Shown here piece after piece: positions 4,804-11,942 of a DNA stretch of 11,988 bases. Position 1 is the first letter of the stretch. The number at the start of each line of letters is the position of its first letter. The notes below the pieces were generated by a model, which was given only the letters and a program-made list of their open reading frames with translations, was not told where the DNA came from and made no database searches. The position numbers and the translations under genes are program-made. This stretch comes from Pelosinus fermentans (GTDB lineage Bacteria; Bacillota; Negativicutes; DSM-13327): positions 1 through 11,988 of the forward strand of contig DJJR01000078.1 of the NCBI GenBank assembly GCA_002434245.1, given 5' to 3'.

Positions 4804-5918
4804 CAATAAGCCAATCTAAAGTATCCAGGGCAACCAAATCCGCTGCCAGGTACAATGAGGAGATTGTATTTTAGTGCGCGTTTTGCAAATTCGATATCGT
4901 CGGGAATAAGGGATTGAGGAAAAAGATAAAATGCTCCCTGGGGTTTTACGCAGGAATATCCAAACTCAATCAGATTATTGTATAGGAAATCACGTCTTCT
5001 TTTATATTCATCAGTATTTACAACCGTGTCTAACGAATCGGCGATTACTTTCTGGAAGAGGGATGGGGCATTTACGAAACCTAGCGTTCGATTGCAAAAA
5101 ATCATGCCGTTGATTAATAAATCCACATCAGCAATACTTGGATTTACTGCAATATAGCCAACGCGCTCGCCTGGGATGGCTAAAGATTTACTGTAGGAGT
5201 TTACAATGGCTGAATGCTTGAATATCTTCAGAATGTTAGGTACTTCCACTTGATCATAGACTATTTTGCTGTAAGGTTCATCAGATATTACAAGTATTTT
5301 GGAGTTGAACTCTGTTTCTTTAGTGACTAATAGCGCAGCAATCTTTTTTAATGTTTCTTCGCTGTATACTACGCCTGTGGGATTATTGGGTGAATTGATG
5401 ATGATTGCTTTACATTTAGGCGTGATACTTTTGGCGAGAAGATCTAAAGAAGGTTCAAATGTTTGGGTATCTGCCGGGACAACTACAGGTTTCCCATTAC
5501 AGTTTTCAATATAAAATAGATATTCAACAAAATACGGAGAAAAAACGATTACTTCATCTTCGGGATTTAAGATGCTTTTTAAGACAACATTCAATCCTCC
5601 AGCAGCTCCGCAGGTCATGATGATATGATTTTGTGTTACAGGCAAGCCGCTTTCCTCAGAAGTTTTTTGGGCAATTTTCTCCCGGACTTCTGGGTGTCCA
5701 GCGTTGCTCATATAACGATGAAGACCGGCACTGTTGTCTGACGTATATTTCTTAATGGCATTTTTTACTTCTAGTGGCGGTTCATAGTCAGGATTGCCCA
5801 AACTAAAATCGTATACATTTTCCGCACCATGAATCTTTCGAAGTTTCGCTCCTTCCTCAAACATAGCGCGTATCCACGAAGATTTATTAATCTTATTGTA
5901 AATGTTTTGTGAAATCAT
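4728..5918 (-). CDS. PLP-dependent class I/II aminotransferase
   Basis: 396 residues, full length for fold-type I aspartate-aminotransferase-like enzymes. Visible motifs are GNPDYEPP (41-48), NSPNNPTG (175-182), SDEPYSKI (212-219, Asp213 pairing with the pyridine nitrogen), SYSKSLAIPGERVG with Lys244 forming the Schiff base, and FRLAY with Arg368 for the substrate carboxylate. It transfers an amino group between an amino acid and a 2-oxo acid in the cytoplasm. The substrate cannot be read from the sequence; aspartate, aromatic or alanine-type donors are possible. The start is set by AGGAGGAG five bases upstream of the ATG. It has its own probable promoter and appears monocistronic. A fragment of a second copy lies at 2799-2874. 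Confidence 0.92.
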   Translation of the reverse strand: MISQNIYNKINKSSWIRAMFEEGAKLRKIHGAENVYDFSLGNPDYEPPLEVKNAIKKYTSDNSAGLHRYMSNAGHPEVREKIAQKTSEESGLPVTQNHIIMTCGAAGGLNVVLKSILNPEDEVIVFSPYFVEYLFYIENCNGKPVVVPADTQTFEPSLDLLAKSITPKCKAIIINSPNNPTGVVYSEETLKKIAALLVTKETEFNSKILVISDEPYSKIVYDQVEVPNILKIFKHSAIVNSYSKSLAIPGERVGYIAVNPSIADVDLLINGMIFCNRTLGFVNAPSLFQKVIADSLDTVVNTDEYKRRRDFLYNNLIEFGYSCVKPQGAFYLFPQSLIPDDIEFAKRALKYNLLIVPGSGFGCPGYFRLAYCVDFNSIKNSIPAFKALAEEFKGQK

Positions 5919-5963
5919 ACTAACTCCTCCTGAATTTTGTAAATAGAATATTTTAGGGTGGTT

Positions 5964-5992
5964 CTTTTATTCTTTCTGGATGCATTAGTCAA
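5964..5992 (-). promoter_or_regulatory. Probable promoter of the aminotransferase gene
   Basis: On the minus strand TTGACT (5987-5992) and TAAAAG (5964-5969) are 17 bases apart, about 45 bases upstream of the start codon. The -35 matches five of six positions and the -10 four of six. Confidence 0.45.
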
Positions 5993-6242
5993 AATCCTTT
6001 AAAACAAGAGAACAGGAATGGCGTTTCAAAAAAATGTGGAAGGTGTTAAGAAAATCAAGAGAAAAAGCAACAGTGAATTTTAAGTCATCAAAAATGTTCC
6101 TTTGGTATTTGCATAGGCATATGATATTACGGATAGCCGTGTCTGCCAGAATATACACATTTCAGTTAAAATAATTTTTGATTTTTGGGCGACTTTATCA
6201 AGCGTTCTTGAAGACACGCTAATGCAAAGGAAGGATGATAGT
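5993..6242. other. Intergenic region between divergent genes
   Basis: No ORF with a ribosome binding site is seen. A TATGAT at 6120-6125 is a possible -10 element for the hydrolase gene, but its -35 is poor. A short AGCGT/ACGCT inverted repeat lies just upstream of the hydrolase ribosome binding site. I see no riboswitch or clear operator. Confidence 0.35.
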
Positions 6243-7349
6243 ATGTCGCAAAAGATTATGACGGTTTGCGGTCCGATCGCACCAGAACAGCTTGGTTTTA
6301 CCTCTATGCATGAGCATGTCCTTTCGGACTGTTCCATGTTTCGCAACAGAATTCGCAAATCCTGCTTTATCCCGAGTCGCCGCAGCCTGAAGCTGGAAGA
6401 TAAGCTAATGTTGGAGAATCGTTCAGCTCTGCGTCATAACATAGCTTTATCGTTGGACAATATGAGGTTAGATGACAAGCAGATGATGACTGCCGAAGTC
6501 GGCGAATTTAAAGAGCATGGCGGTGATTCAATTGTTGAAGTTAGCGCACCTGGCATTCGCAGTTCACCAGATGACCTTCTTGCCATTCGGCAGATAGCCA
6601 AACGTACAGGCGTTCATATTGTGGCTTCTACAGGTTTGTATGCAGAATATACATGGCCAGATTATTACCGTAATATGTCATTTGAACAGTTTTGTGCGTT
6701 CCTGCGCCGCGAAATTGCTCAAGGAGTTGGCGAAACTGGTATTTTTCCCGGTCATATTAAGGCGGCTTATGAGGTGTATACTAAACCGTTAGAAGACTAT
6801 TTGCGCGCGGCAGCTTTCGTCTCTGGTGAAACGGGCTTGTCCCTGCAGGTTCACCTAGGACCTTATCTCACACGGGACGAGGTGAGGCAGAATGTACTGC
6901 AGCCTCTATTTCGAGGTGGGTGTATTCCTGAAAGGACAATCTTGTGTCATGTCCAGCTGTTGATGGGCGTTCTTTCTATTGAACAACTTGTAAACAATCC
7001 TGGACATGTACCTTTTGATATCAGCCTGCACAGGGAATTGCTTGATATGGGCTTTATACTTTCTTTCACACCTTTTGGTTTTGAAGCCGATGATGAGCCT
7101 CTGGGGATTGCTCATTATCCTGACTGGTATATCTTATCGGGGTTAGTGTCGTTGATCCGAGAGGGCTATGGAGGACAAATCGTTATCGGGAATGATGTAT
7201 TTACGAAACTGGCTACACGCCGAGGTGGCGGTGAAGGTTATACGCGTCTCGCAGATTCTGTTGTGCCATCATTGAAGAAATGTGGTGTGTCTGACAGCGA
7301 TATCAAGAAGATCGTGATAGAAAATCCAGCTCGTATTTTAGCCTTCTAA
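6243..7349 (+). CDS. Phosphotriesterase-family metal-dependent hydrolase
   Basis: 368 residues from ATG 6243, chosen over ATG 6222 because AAAGGAAGGA lies just upstream at the right spacing and the family's MTVCGPIAPEQLG opening follows at once. It has the set of metal ligands expected for the amidohydrolase/PTE TIM barrel: HEH (His23, His25), Lys173 in GHIKAAYE for the bridging carboxylated lysine, His204 in QVHLGP, His236 in CHVQLL, and Asp318 in IGNDVF. Such enzymes hydrolyse lactones, phosphotriesters or amides in the cytoplasm. Many bacterial PTE-like proteins are lactonases, so organophosphate activity should not be assumed. CHVQ replaces the more usual GHLD-type motif. It stands alone between a divergent aminotransferase and a convergent transporter, so context gives no substrate. 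Confidence 0.85.
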   Translation: MSQKIMTVCGPIAPEQLGFTSMHEHVLSDCSMFRNRIRKSCFIPSRRSLKLEDKLMLENRSALRHNIALSLDNMRLDDKQMMTAEVGEFKEHGGDSIVEVSAPGIRSSPDDLLAIRQIAKRTGVHIVASTGLYAEYTWPDYYRNMSFEQFCAFLRREIAQGVGETGIFPGHIKAAYEVYTKPLEDYLRAAAFVSGETGLSLQVHLGPYLTRDEVRQNVLQPLFRGGCIPERTILCHVQLLMGVLSIEQLVNNPGHVPFDISLHRELLDMGFILSFTPFGFEADDEPLGIAHYPDWYILSGLVSLIREGYGGQIVIGNDVFTKLATRRGGGEGYTRLADSVVPSLKKCGVSDSDIKKIVIENPARILAF

Positions 7350-7435
7350 GAGCATACTTGTAAAAACAAGAACCAGCACTTTTGGAATGGATCATTATCC
7401 ATTGGCGGTTAAATAGGTAAGGGACAACTAAATAA

Positions 7436-7472
7436 AAAGAGGATACTGCCTTAATCGGTGTGTATCCTCTTT
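7436..7472. terminator. Bidirectional terminator between hydrolase and ABC transporter
   Basis: AAAGAGGATAC (7436-7446) pairs with GTATCCTCTTT (7462-7472) over 11 bp. On the minus strand the stem is followed by a T-rich tail (TTATTTAG), and its end abuts the transporter stop codon. A degenerate copy is present at 2579-2615. Confidence 0.75.
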
Positions 7473-7473
7473 C

Positions 7474-9207
7474 TCATGTTACTGGCAGTTTTGATAATTG
7501 CCAGCTTCCCAGTCCGTCTAGTTCCAGTTTTAATGTATGAAATTTCTTTAACGCATCTTGGTGTCCGACACTGATGAGCACGGTTTTAGGCAGCATCCTT
7601 TTTAAGAGAGCATACATGTATAATTCCGTTTCTGTATCGAGGGATGATGTTGCTTCGTCAAGCAGCAGCCAGTCCGGCTGATGCAGTATAGCCCTGGCAA
7701 TCGCCAATTTTTGCTGTTCACCTAAGGATAAAATTTGTCCCCAATTATTTTCTTGATCTAATTGTCCAGTGAGGAAGGATAGCTGGCACAGTTTTAACGT
7801 TTCCTGCATAGCGAGTCTGGTGATCGGGGTATGGAGGTTAGGATAGAGGAGTACGTTGTACAATGTATGAATCGGAATATACGATTTTTGCGGCACTAGA
7901 ATTACTTTTTCCTTAGGTGGATGTGCAAGCGTCCCCTGGGAGAAAGGCCAAATACCGGTCAAGGTTTTTAGCAGCGTACTTTTTCCGCAGCCAGATGGAC
8001 CTGTAATGAGGATATTATCTTTGGCAGTTACCCGCAGAGACAAATTTTTTAATAAAAACTCTTTGCGAGGACATTGTATAGTAAGGTCTTTTGCCATAAA
8101 GGAGTCGTTTATAGGAGAGTGTATTGTAAGATCTTGTGTTGCTTTTAGTAATAGTTGGGCTCTGCGCATGTTTTGCGTAAATTGCGTAAGGCGAACCAGG
8201 ATGGATTTCCATTCCGCAATTTTGCTAAAACTATCAATTATGTACGAGAGAGCTGAGTGGACATACCAATAAGCTCCTGATATTTCAAAAAGTTGACCCA
8301 GTTGAATTTCATTGCTGAAATAGCGGGGAGAAGCCATGAGAAAAGCAAAAATAATAGATACTTGAGAATAAATAACAGTAAGCCAAGTTATATTTTTACT
8401 GGTGATTGTAATTTTGCCATAATTGGCATAAATATTATGAAAAATACGCATGAATTTATTCTTTTCGGCTGCTTCTCCATTATACAGTGCGATACTTTCG
8501 TCATTTTCCCGGAAACGGACAAGAGCGTAGCGAAAATCAGCCTCATAGCTCTGTTGCAAGACATTTAGCTTTACCAATGGCCGGCCTATCCGTGTGATCA
8601 GGCAGGTGCCTATGATGGAATATCCTAATGCTGCCCAGACTAGGTAGCCATAAATAGTTATGGAAGTTTGGTTGACAGTAAGGCTAATATTTCCTGATAA
8701 CTGCCACAGTACGATTATGAAAGTAATGAGAGTTGCAAATTGTTTTAATAGTCCTAAAAAAAGGCTGAGTGTGTTAGTGGCAAGTAAATGAATATCTTCA
8801 CTAATACGCTGATCTGGATTGTCTGCATTATGGAGTAAATGATTCATATAATAATAAGTTTTATCATGAAGCCAGAGCTGCAGATAATGATGAGTCATCC
8901 ATTGCCGCCAGTGCATTTGCAGCATCATCTGAAAAAAGACATGGAATCCGGAAATAATAATATAAACACTACCTATAAGGCTAAAATCAAGTAAAGCACT
9001 AATAAACCCTGCATAATTGTAATACTGGAGTTGATAATAAAAGTTTCCCTGCCAGTGATTTAAATACAAATTGATCAAAACAATTCCTATATTTAATGCG
9101 ATAGTCGTAAGGAGCAATCCCCAGGCCAGCGGTGCTTTTCTTGAAAACCAGTAAGAAATGATTAATTGCCAGGAAGTAGTATGTAGACTGGGTTTTCGTT
9201 GTTGCAC
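7474..9207 (-). CDS. YddA/SbmA-type ABC transporter, fused permease and ATPase
   Basis: 577 residues. The N-terminal 330 form an ABC_membrane_2-type transmembrane domain with hydrophobic spans near 28-48, 75-98, 155-170, 185-205 and 275-292, and the family-typical segment GRPLVKLNVLQQSYEADFR (208-226) followed by RFRENDESIALYNGEAAE. The C-terminal ATPase has Walker A GPSGCGKS (403-410), Q-loop Gln440, signature LSLGEQQ (493-499), Walker B WLLLDE (513-518) and switch His549. One chain carries both domains, so it works as a homodimer in the inner membrane. Relatives include YddA, SbmA/BacA peptide importers and the mycobacterial B12 importer Rv1819c. Nearby cobalamin riboswitches make corrinoid transport attractive, but they lie on the other strand and do not control this gene. 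It starts at GTG with AAGGAGG six bases upstream. Confidence 0.9.
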   Translation of the reverse strand: MQQRKPSLHTTSWQLIISYWFSRKAPLAWGLLLTTIALNIGIVLINLYLNHWQGNFYYQLQYYNYAGFISALLDFSLIGSVYIIISGFHVFFQMMLQMHWRQWMTHHYLQLWLHDKTYYYMNHLLHNADNPDQRISEDIHLLATNTLSLFLGLLKQFATLITFIIVLWQLSGNISLTVNQTSITIYGYLVWAALGYSIIGTCLITRIGRPLVKLNVLQQSYEADFRYALVRFRENDESIALYNGEAAEKNKFMRIFHNIYANYGKITITSKNITWLTVIYSQVSIIFAFLMASPRYFSNEIQLGQLFEISGAYWYVHSALSYIIDSFSKIAEWKSILVRLTQFTQNMRRAQLLLKATQDLTIHSPINDSFMAKDLTIQCPRKEFLLKNLSLRVTAKDNILITGPSGCGKSTLLKTLTGIWPFSQGTLAHPPKEKVILVPQKSYIPIHTLYNVLLYPNLHTPITRLAMQETLKLCQLSFLTGQLDQENNWGQILSLGEQQKLAIARAILHQPDWLLLDEATSSLDTETELYMYALLKRMLPKTVLISVGHQDALKKFHTLKLELDGLGSWQLSKLPVT

Positions 9208-9354
9208 GATTGTCCTCCTTGCCAGATAACTCTATGATAGTTTATTATATAGACACGATAAATATATGAAGGCAGTTAGTAGAATATGATGAGGCGTGCT
9301 TTAATAAAAAGGTAAGGTAGCTATGTAAATAAGAATCAATTAATTGAAAAATAA
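9208..9354. other. Divergent control region for the ABC transporter and riboswitch 1
   Basis: On the minus strand TATAAT occurs about 35 bases upstream of the transporter ribosome binding site, with no good -35 partner at 16-18 bases, so the transporter promoter is only tentative. No ORF is seen. Confidence 0.35.
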
Positions 9355-9383
9355 TTGACAGTAGGACTTGAGTGTGGTATTTT
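9355..9383 (+). promoter_or_regulatory. Promoter driving cobalamin riboswitch 1
   Basis: A perfect TTGACA (9355-9360), a 17-base spacer and TATTTT (9378-9383) predict a start near 9390, about 30 bases before the aptamer. I see no comparably good promoter between riboswitches 1 and 2, so this one may drive both. Confidence 0.65.
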
Positions 9384-9404
9384 AAACAGGTAAGTTACAA
9401 AAGG

Positions 9405-9640
9405 TACAATCTAATAAGAAGAGATAGGTGCCCGCAAGGGCTTAATAGGGAAGTTCGGTTGAATGCCGGCGCGGTCCCGCCACTGTATTGGTGAGCGACT
9501 TCAAGTATATGCCACTGGGATGTAAATTTTGGGAAGGTTTGAAGGAGCGATGATCCAGAGCCAGGAGAACTGCCTATTTGACAATCACCATTTGACCTGC
9601 GAGGAAACAGGGAGGAGATTATTCGAGGCATCTACTTGAC
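9405..9640 (+). promoter_or_regulatory. Cobalamin riboswitch 1 (B12 element)
   Basis: This contains every hallmark of the cobalamin aptamer in order: ATAGGTGCC, TTAATAGGGAA, a CGGTT…GCCGGCGCGG stem, the B12-box core GTCCCGCCACTGTA, ATGCCACTGGGA, GGGAAGG, GATGATCCAGAGCCAGGAGA and CTGCCTAT, which closes on ATAGG (9424-9428). Core limits are about 9423-9579, and the peripheral extension with TTTGACAATCACC runs on to about 9640. It binds adenosyl- or methylcobalamin and normally shuts off downstream transcription or translation when B12 is plentiful. No gene lies between it and riboswitch 2. Confidence 0.95.
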
Positions 9641-9647
9641 AGGTTAA

Positions 9648-9671
9648 TTTCAAGTTGTCATTCAACTGAAA
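9648..9671 (+). promoter_or_regulatory. Small hairpin between aptamer 1 and its terminator
   Basis: TTTCAAGTTG pairs with CAACTGAAA around TCATT, with one bulged A. It lies just upstream of the terminator stem and could take part in the expression-platform switch, but I cannot show a mutually exclusive partner by eye. Confidence 0.35.
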
Positions 9672-9679
9672 CTAATGAA

Positions 9680-9751
9680 AAATAGATTTCTCAAATAGTC
9701 AATTCTTCCAGAGAAGAGTTAGGTTTGACTAGTTGAGAAATCTATTTTTTT
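9680..9751 (+). terminator. Riboswitch 1 terminator
   Basis: The left arm (9680-9702) and right arm (9725-9747) pair at 22 of 23 positions, with ATAGATTTCTCAA at the base, followed by an uninterrupted T run. It is a very strong intrinsic terminator 100 bases after the aptamer, so it is the likely expression platform. Confidence 0.88.
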
Positions 9752-9859
9752 ATTTGTCCAAAAATCATACAAAAAAATGTACGGTTTTTAAAAGGTGGTG
9801 TAATCTAGGGATTTGCTTCTTTAAGAGTCAAATTAAAATGTACCTAATGGTCTCTATTT

Positions 9860-10090
9860 AAAAATAGAATAGAAAGAGATAGGTGCCCGCAAGGGCTTAA
9901 TAGGGAAGTCCGGTTAAAAGCCGGCGCGGTCCCGCCACTGTATTGGTGAGTAACCTCAAGATATGCCACTGGGATGATTTCCTGGGAAGGTTTGAGCACG
10001 CGATGATCCAGAGCCAGGAGAACTGCCTATTTGACAATCACCGTTTGACCTACGAGCGATGGGAAGGAGATTATTTGAGGCGTCTACTTT
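9860..10090 (+). promoter_or_regulatory. Cobalamin riboswitch 2 (tandem duplicate)
   Basis: The core, about 9877-10032, repeats riboswitch 1 nearly base for base. Shared blocks include AGAGATAGGTGCCCGCAAGG, GGCGCGGTCCCGCCACTGTA, TATTGGTGAG, GATGATCCAGAGCCAGGAGA and CTGCCTATTTGACAATCACC. Differences sit mainly in peripheral loops, as expected for a duplication under selection for ligand binding. It also carries the matching extension ending GGCGTCTAC. It should respond to the same ligand and precedes its own terminator and the 53-aa ORF. Confidence 0.95.
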
Positions 10091-10133
10091 ATAGACTATT
10101 TTGGGTTGTCTTTTACTTAAAATGGTTACGCAT

Positions 10134-10196
10134 AATGGATTTCTCTTATAATCATTTTTTCATGGCCAAAGATGATTATAAGAGAAATCCATTTTT
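10134..10196 (+). terminator. Riboswitch 2 terminator
   Basis: A perfect 22-bp stem (10134-10155 with 10172-10193) is followed by five T. It shares the GATTTCTC/GAGAAATC core with terminator 1, showing that the duplicated unit included the expression platform. Confidence 0.88.
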
Positions 10197-10242
10197 ACAT
10201 TGAAAAAATAAAAAAATCATAAATCCTTTGGAGGTATATAAA

Positions 10243-10404
10243 ATGGAATTAACAAGTGAAATGGCAAGAGAAATTATGGGGATACAGCAACAATACAAGA
10301 GTGGCTTCGCAATTAAACAAGACAATCAGAAGACTAAAAAAGAAATACTAACAAAGGATATTACAAAGACACAATGGTTCTGGGATATTGCTGTTTTGTC
10401 TTAA
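10243..10404 (+). CDS. 53-aa protein behind tandem cobalamin riboswitches, function unknown
   Basis: The ORF starts MELTSEMAREIMGIQQQY, has a lysine-rich middle (QDNQKTKKEILTKDITK) and ends TQWFWDIAVLS. GGAGGT at 10230-10235, seven bases before the ATG, is a strong ribosome binding site, and the ORF is the first after the riboswitch 2 terminator. It has no signal peptide or transmembrane span, only a short aromatic/hydrophobic end. I do not recognise the family. It could be a real small protein of the B12 regulon, a leader peptide, or what is left of a longer gene cut by deletion. A terminator follows 60 bases later and then the binding-protein gene, so cotranscription with that gene needs read-through. 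Confidence 0.6.
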   Translation: MELTSEMAREIMGIQQQYKSGFAIKQDNQKTKKEILTKDITKTQWFWDIAVLS

Positions 10405-10466
10405 GAGTAAATGAGGTGGCAGCATATAGTACTAGCCTGGCTAAGGCAGTGAGGAAATGTTTGGTG

Positions 10467-10497
10467 AATCCTCCGGCTCTTGTTGCTGGAGGATTTT
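10467..10497 (+). terminator. Hairpin terminator between the 53-aa ORF and the binding-protein gene
   Basis: AATCCTCCGGC pairs with GCTGGAGGATT (11 pairs including one G-T) around a seven-base loop, followed by TTTT then CATTT. The U tract is short, so termination may be incomplete and allow expression of the downstream gene from the riboswitch transcript. Confidence 0.65.
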
Positions 10498-10572
10498 CAT
10501 TTAAGGACACTAGGTCTTTGGATTTAAAGTAGAGCTATGAATGCCAAATTAAATTTATTTTAGGAGGAAATG

Positions 10573-11553
10573 ATGAGTATAACAAAAAAACGATATCTGT
10601 TTTTGGTGATGATCGTATTGGTATCATTCTTATTTACCGGCTGTATAAATAAACAAGTTACAAATGATGGTTCTAAAGAACAACAAGGGAGAGTTATGAT
10701 AAATAATCATAAGCGTGTGATTGAATTTGTAACTGTTCCTCAGCGAGTAGTTACTTTGAACCAGCATGCCACTGAGATTATGCTGGCTCTGGGTCTTTCG
10801 GACAAAATAGTAGGAGCAGCCCATATGGACGGTGAAATTCAGGCTGAATACAAGGAACAATATAACAAAATTCTAGTCCTATCGGATACGTATCCTTCAA
10901 AGGATACCTTATTAGCAGTAAAACCGGATTTTATTTATGGCTATAACGATGCTTTTGAGGATAAGTGGATCGGTACTGCAGATATTCTAGAAAAGCAAAA
11001 TATTAAGTCCTATATCACCCAAGGGGGACTTAAGGAGCATGCAACGGTTCAGGAAGTGTATAATGATATTAACAATATCGGAAAAATTTTTCATGTTGAA
11101 GCAAAAGCACAGGATCTCATTAAAGATATAAAAAATGAGATTCAGCAAGTTAAAGAAAAAACTGATATTATCGATAAACGGGTCAAATTTATGGTAATTG
11201 ATGCAGCGGCAGGGAATCAAGTTTTAATTGCAGGAAGATCGTTGGAAAGTGATTTAATACGTTTGGCGGGCGGTGATAATGTTTTTGGGCATTTAGAAAA
11301 AAGCTGGGAAAAAACAGACTGGCAGGAGATCATAAGACGCAATCCAGAGGTGATCGTGATTAATGAACATGCTGCGTCATCAACCCAAGAGACAATACAA
11401 ATGCTTGTAAAGAATCCGGCATTATCGGAGGTAGAAGCAATCAAGAAACGACGATTTATTATTTTTTCTTCCAATGATATGAATGGAGGAATCAGAAGCG
11501 GTAAAACGGTTCAATGGTTAGCCAAAGCTTTTTATCCACAGTTATTTCAGTAA
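10573..11553 (+). CDS. Lipoprotein substrate-binding protein of a BtuF/FhuD-type ABC importer
   Basis: 326 residues from ATG 10573. ATG 10570 is adjacent, but AGGAGG at 10562-10567 is better spaced for 10573. The N-terminus is a lipoprotein signal ending LFTG-Cys24, so the mature protein is lipid-anchored outside the membrane. The rest fits the two-lobed periplasmic-binding family for B12, haem and siderophores (PF01497): RVVTLNQHATEIMLALGL, DKIVGAAH, then LLAVKPDFIYGY, a long helix linker near 165-195 (IKDIKNEIQQVKEKTDIID), then LIRLAGGDNVFG, NPEVIVIN and the C-terminal WLAKAFYPQLF. Flanking cobalamin riboswitches favour a corrinoid, but siderophore binding is not excluded. The permease and ATPase partners are not in the window and may lie behind riboswitch 3. 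Confidence 0.88.
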   Translation: MSITKKRYLFLVMIVLVSFLFTGCINKQVTNDGSKEQQGRVMINNHKRVIEFVTVPQRVVTLNQHATEIMLALGLSDKIVGAAHMDGEIQAEYKEQYNKILVLSDTYPSKDTLLAVKPDFIYGYNDAFEDKWIGTADILEKQNIKSYITQGGLKEHATVQEVYNDINNIGKIFHVEAKAQDLIKDIKNEIQQVKEKTDIIDKRVKFMVIDAAAGNQVLIAGRSLESDLIRLAGGDNVFGHLEKSWEKTDWQEIIRRNPEVIVINEHAASSTQETIQMLVKNPALSEVEAIKKRRFIIFSSNDMNGGIRSGKTVQWLAKAFYPQLFQ

Positions 11554-11566
11554 TGAATCTCCTGCA

Positions 11567-11595
11567 TTGACAAATCATACCGCTTGTTATACGAT
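11567..11595 (+). promoter_or_regulatory. Promoter driving cobalamin riboswitch 3
   Basis: A perfect TTGACA (11567-11572), a 17-base spacer and TACGAT (11590-11595) predict a start near 11602. It begins 14 bases after the binding-protein stop codon, so the genes after the window have their own promoter. Confidence 0.55.
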
Positions 11596-11609
11596 ACAAG
11601 CGGTATGAT
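11574..11609. repeat. Perfect 14-bp inverted repeat overlapping the riboswitch 3 promoter
   Basis: ATCATACCGCTTGT and ACAAGCGGTATGAT flank an eight-base loop that contains most of the -10 element. It could terminate the binding-protein transcript, but no T run follows on the plus strand. An operator for a dimeric repressor is the alternative. Confidence 0.6.
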
Positions 11610-11619
11610 AAAAAGTACA

Positions 11620-11840
11620 TATGGATGGTATAGGTGCCCGTTAGGGCTTAATAGGGAAGTTCGGTTTATATGCCGACGCGGTCCCGCCACTGTAATGAGG
11701 AGCATTCCCCTAGGTTTACCACTGAGATAAAATCTTGGGAAGGTTTGAGGAAGCGATGATTCTAAGTCAGGAGAACTGCCTATATAACAATCACCAATTG
11801 ACCTGCGAGTGATGGGGAGGGGATTAAGTACAGATGTTAG
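11620..11840 (+). promoter_or_regulatory. Cobalamin riboswitch 3
   Basis: The aptamer core, about 11629-11785, has ATAGGTGCCCG, TTAATAGGGAA, GCCGACGCGGTCCCGCCACT, TTACCACTGAGA, TTGGGAAGG, GCGATGATTCTAAGTCAGGA and ACTGCCTAT, which closes on ATAGG. It is more diverged from riboswitches 1 and 2 than they are from each other, so it is an older copy. It keeps the same GACCTGCGAG-type extension. It controls a gene beyond the right edge. Confidence 0.95.
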
Positions 11841-11909
11841 TTGTATTTTTTCTGGCACATAAAAGCTGGAATTTTATAGAATGAGTCAGATTACTTAATG
11901 ATAAGCTTC

Positions 11910-11942
11910 AATCTCTTAACTAATTGGTTAGGAGATTTTTTA
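11910..11942 (+). terminator. Riboswitch 3 terminator
   Basis: AATCTCTTAAC pairs with GTTAGGAGATT (11 pairs, one T-G) around TAATTG and is followed by six T. Its right arm contains AGGAG, nine bases before ATG 11944, which opens a frame of only nine codons. The arm could also hide a ribosome binding site, so transcriptional and translational control are both possible. Confidence 0.75.

Noticed and set aside
9395..9631. Minus-strand ORF over riboswitch 1
   Set aside because: It is antisense to the conserved aptamer, and the same kind of shadow appears over riboswitch 3 (11547-11858).
9943..10203. Plus-strand ORF of 86 codons across riboswitch 2
   Set aside because: It reads through the aptamer and both terminator arms, and has no ribosome binding site.
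10416..10532. Plus-strand GTG-initiated frame of 38 codons after the 53-aa ORF
   Set aside because: The putative ribosome binding site is poor, the frame spans the terminator hairpin, and no motif is recognisable.
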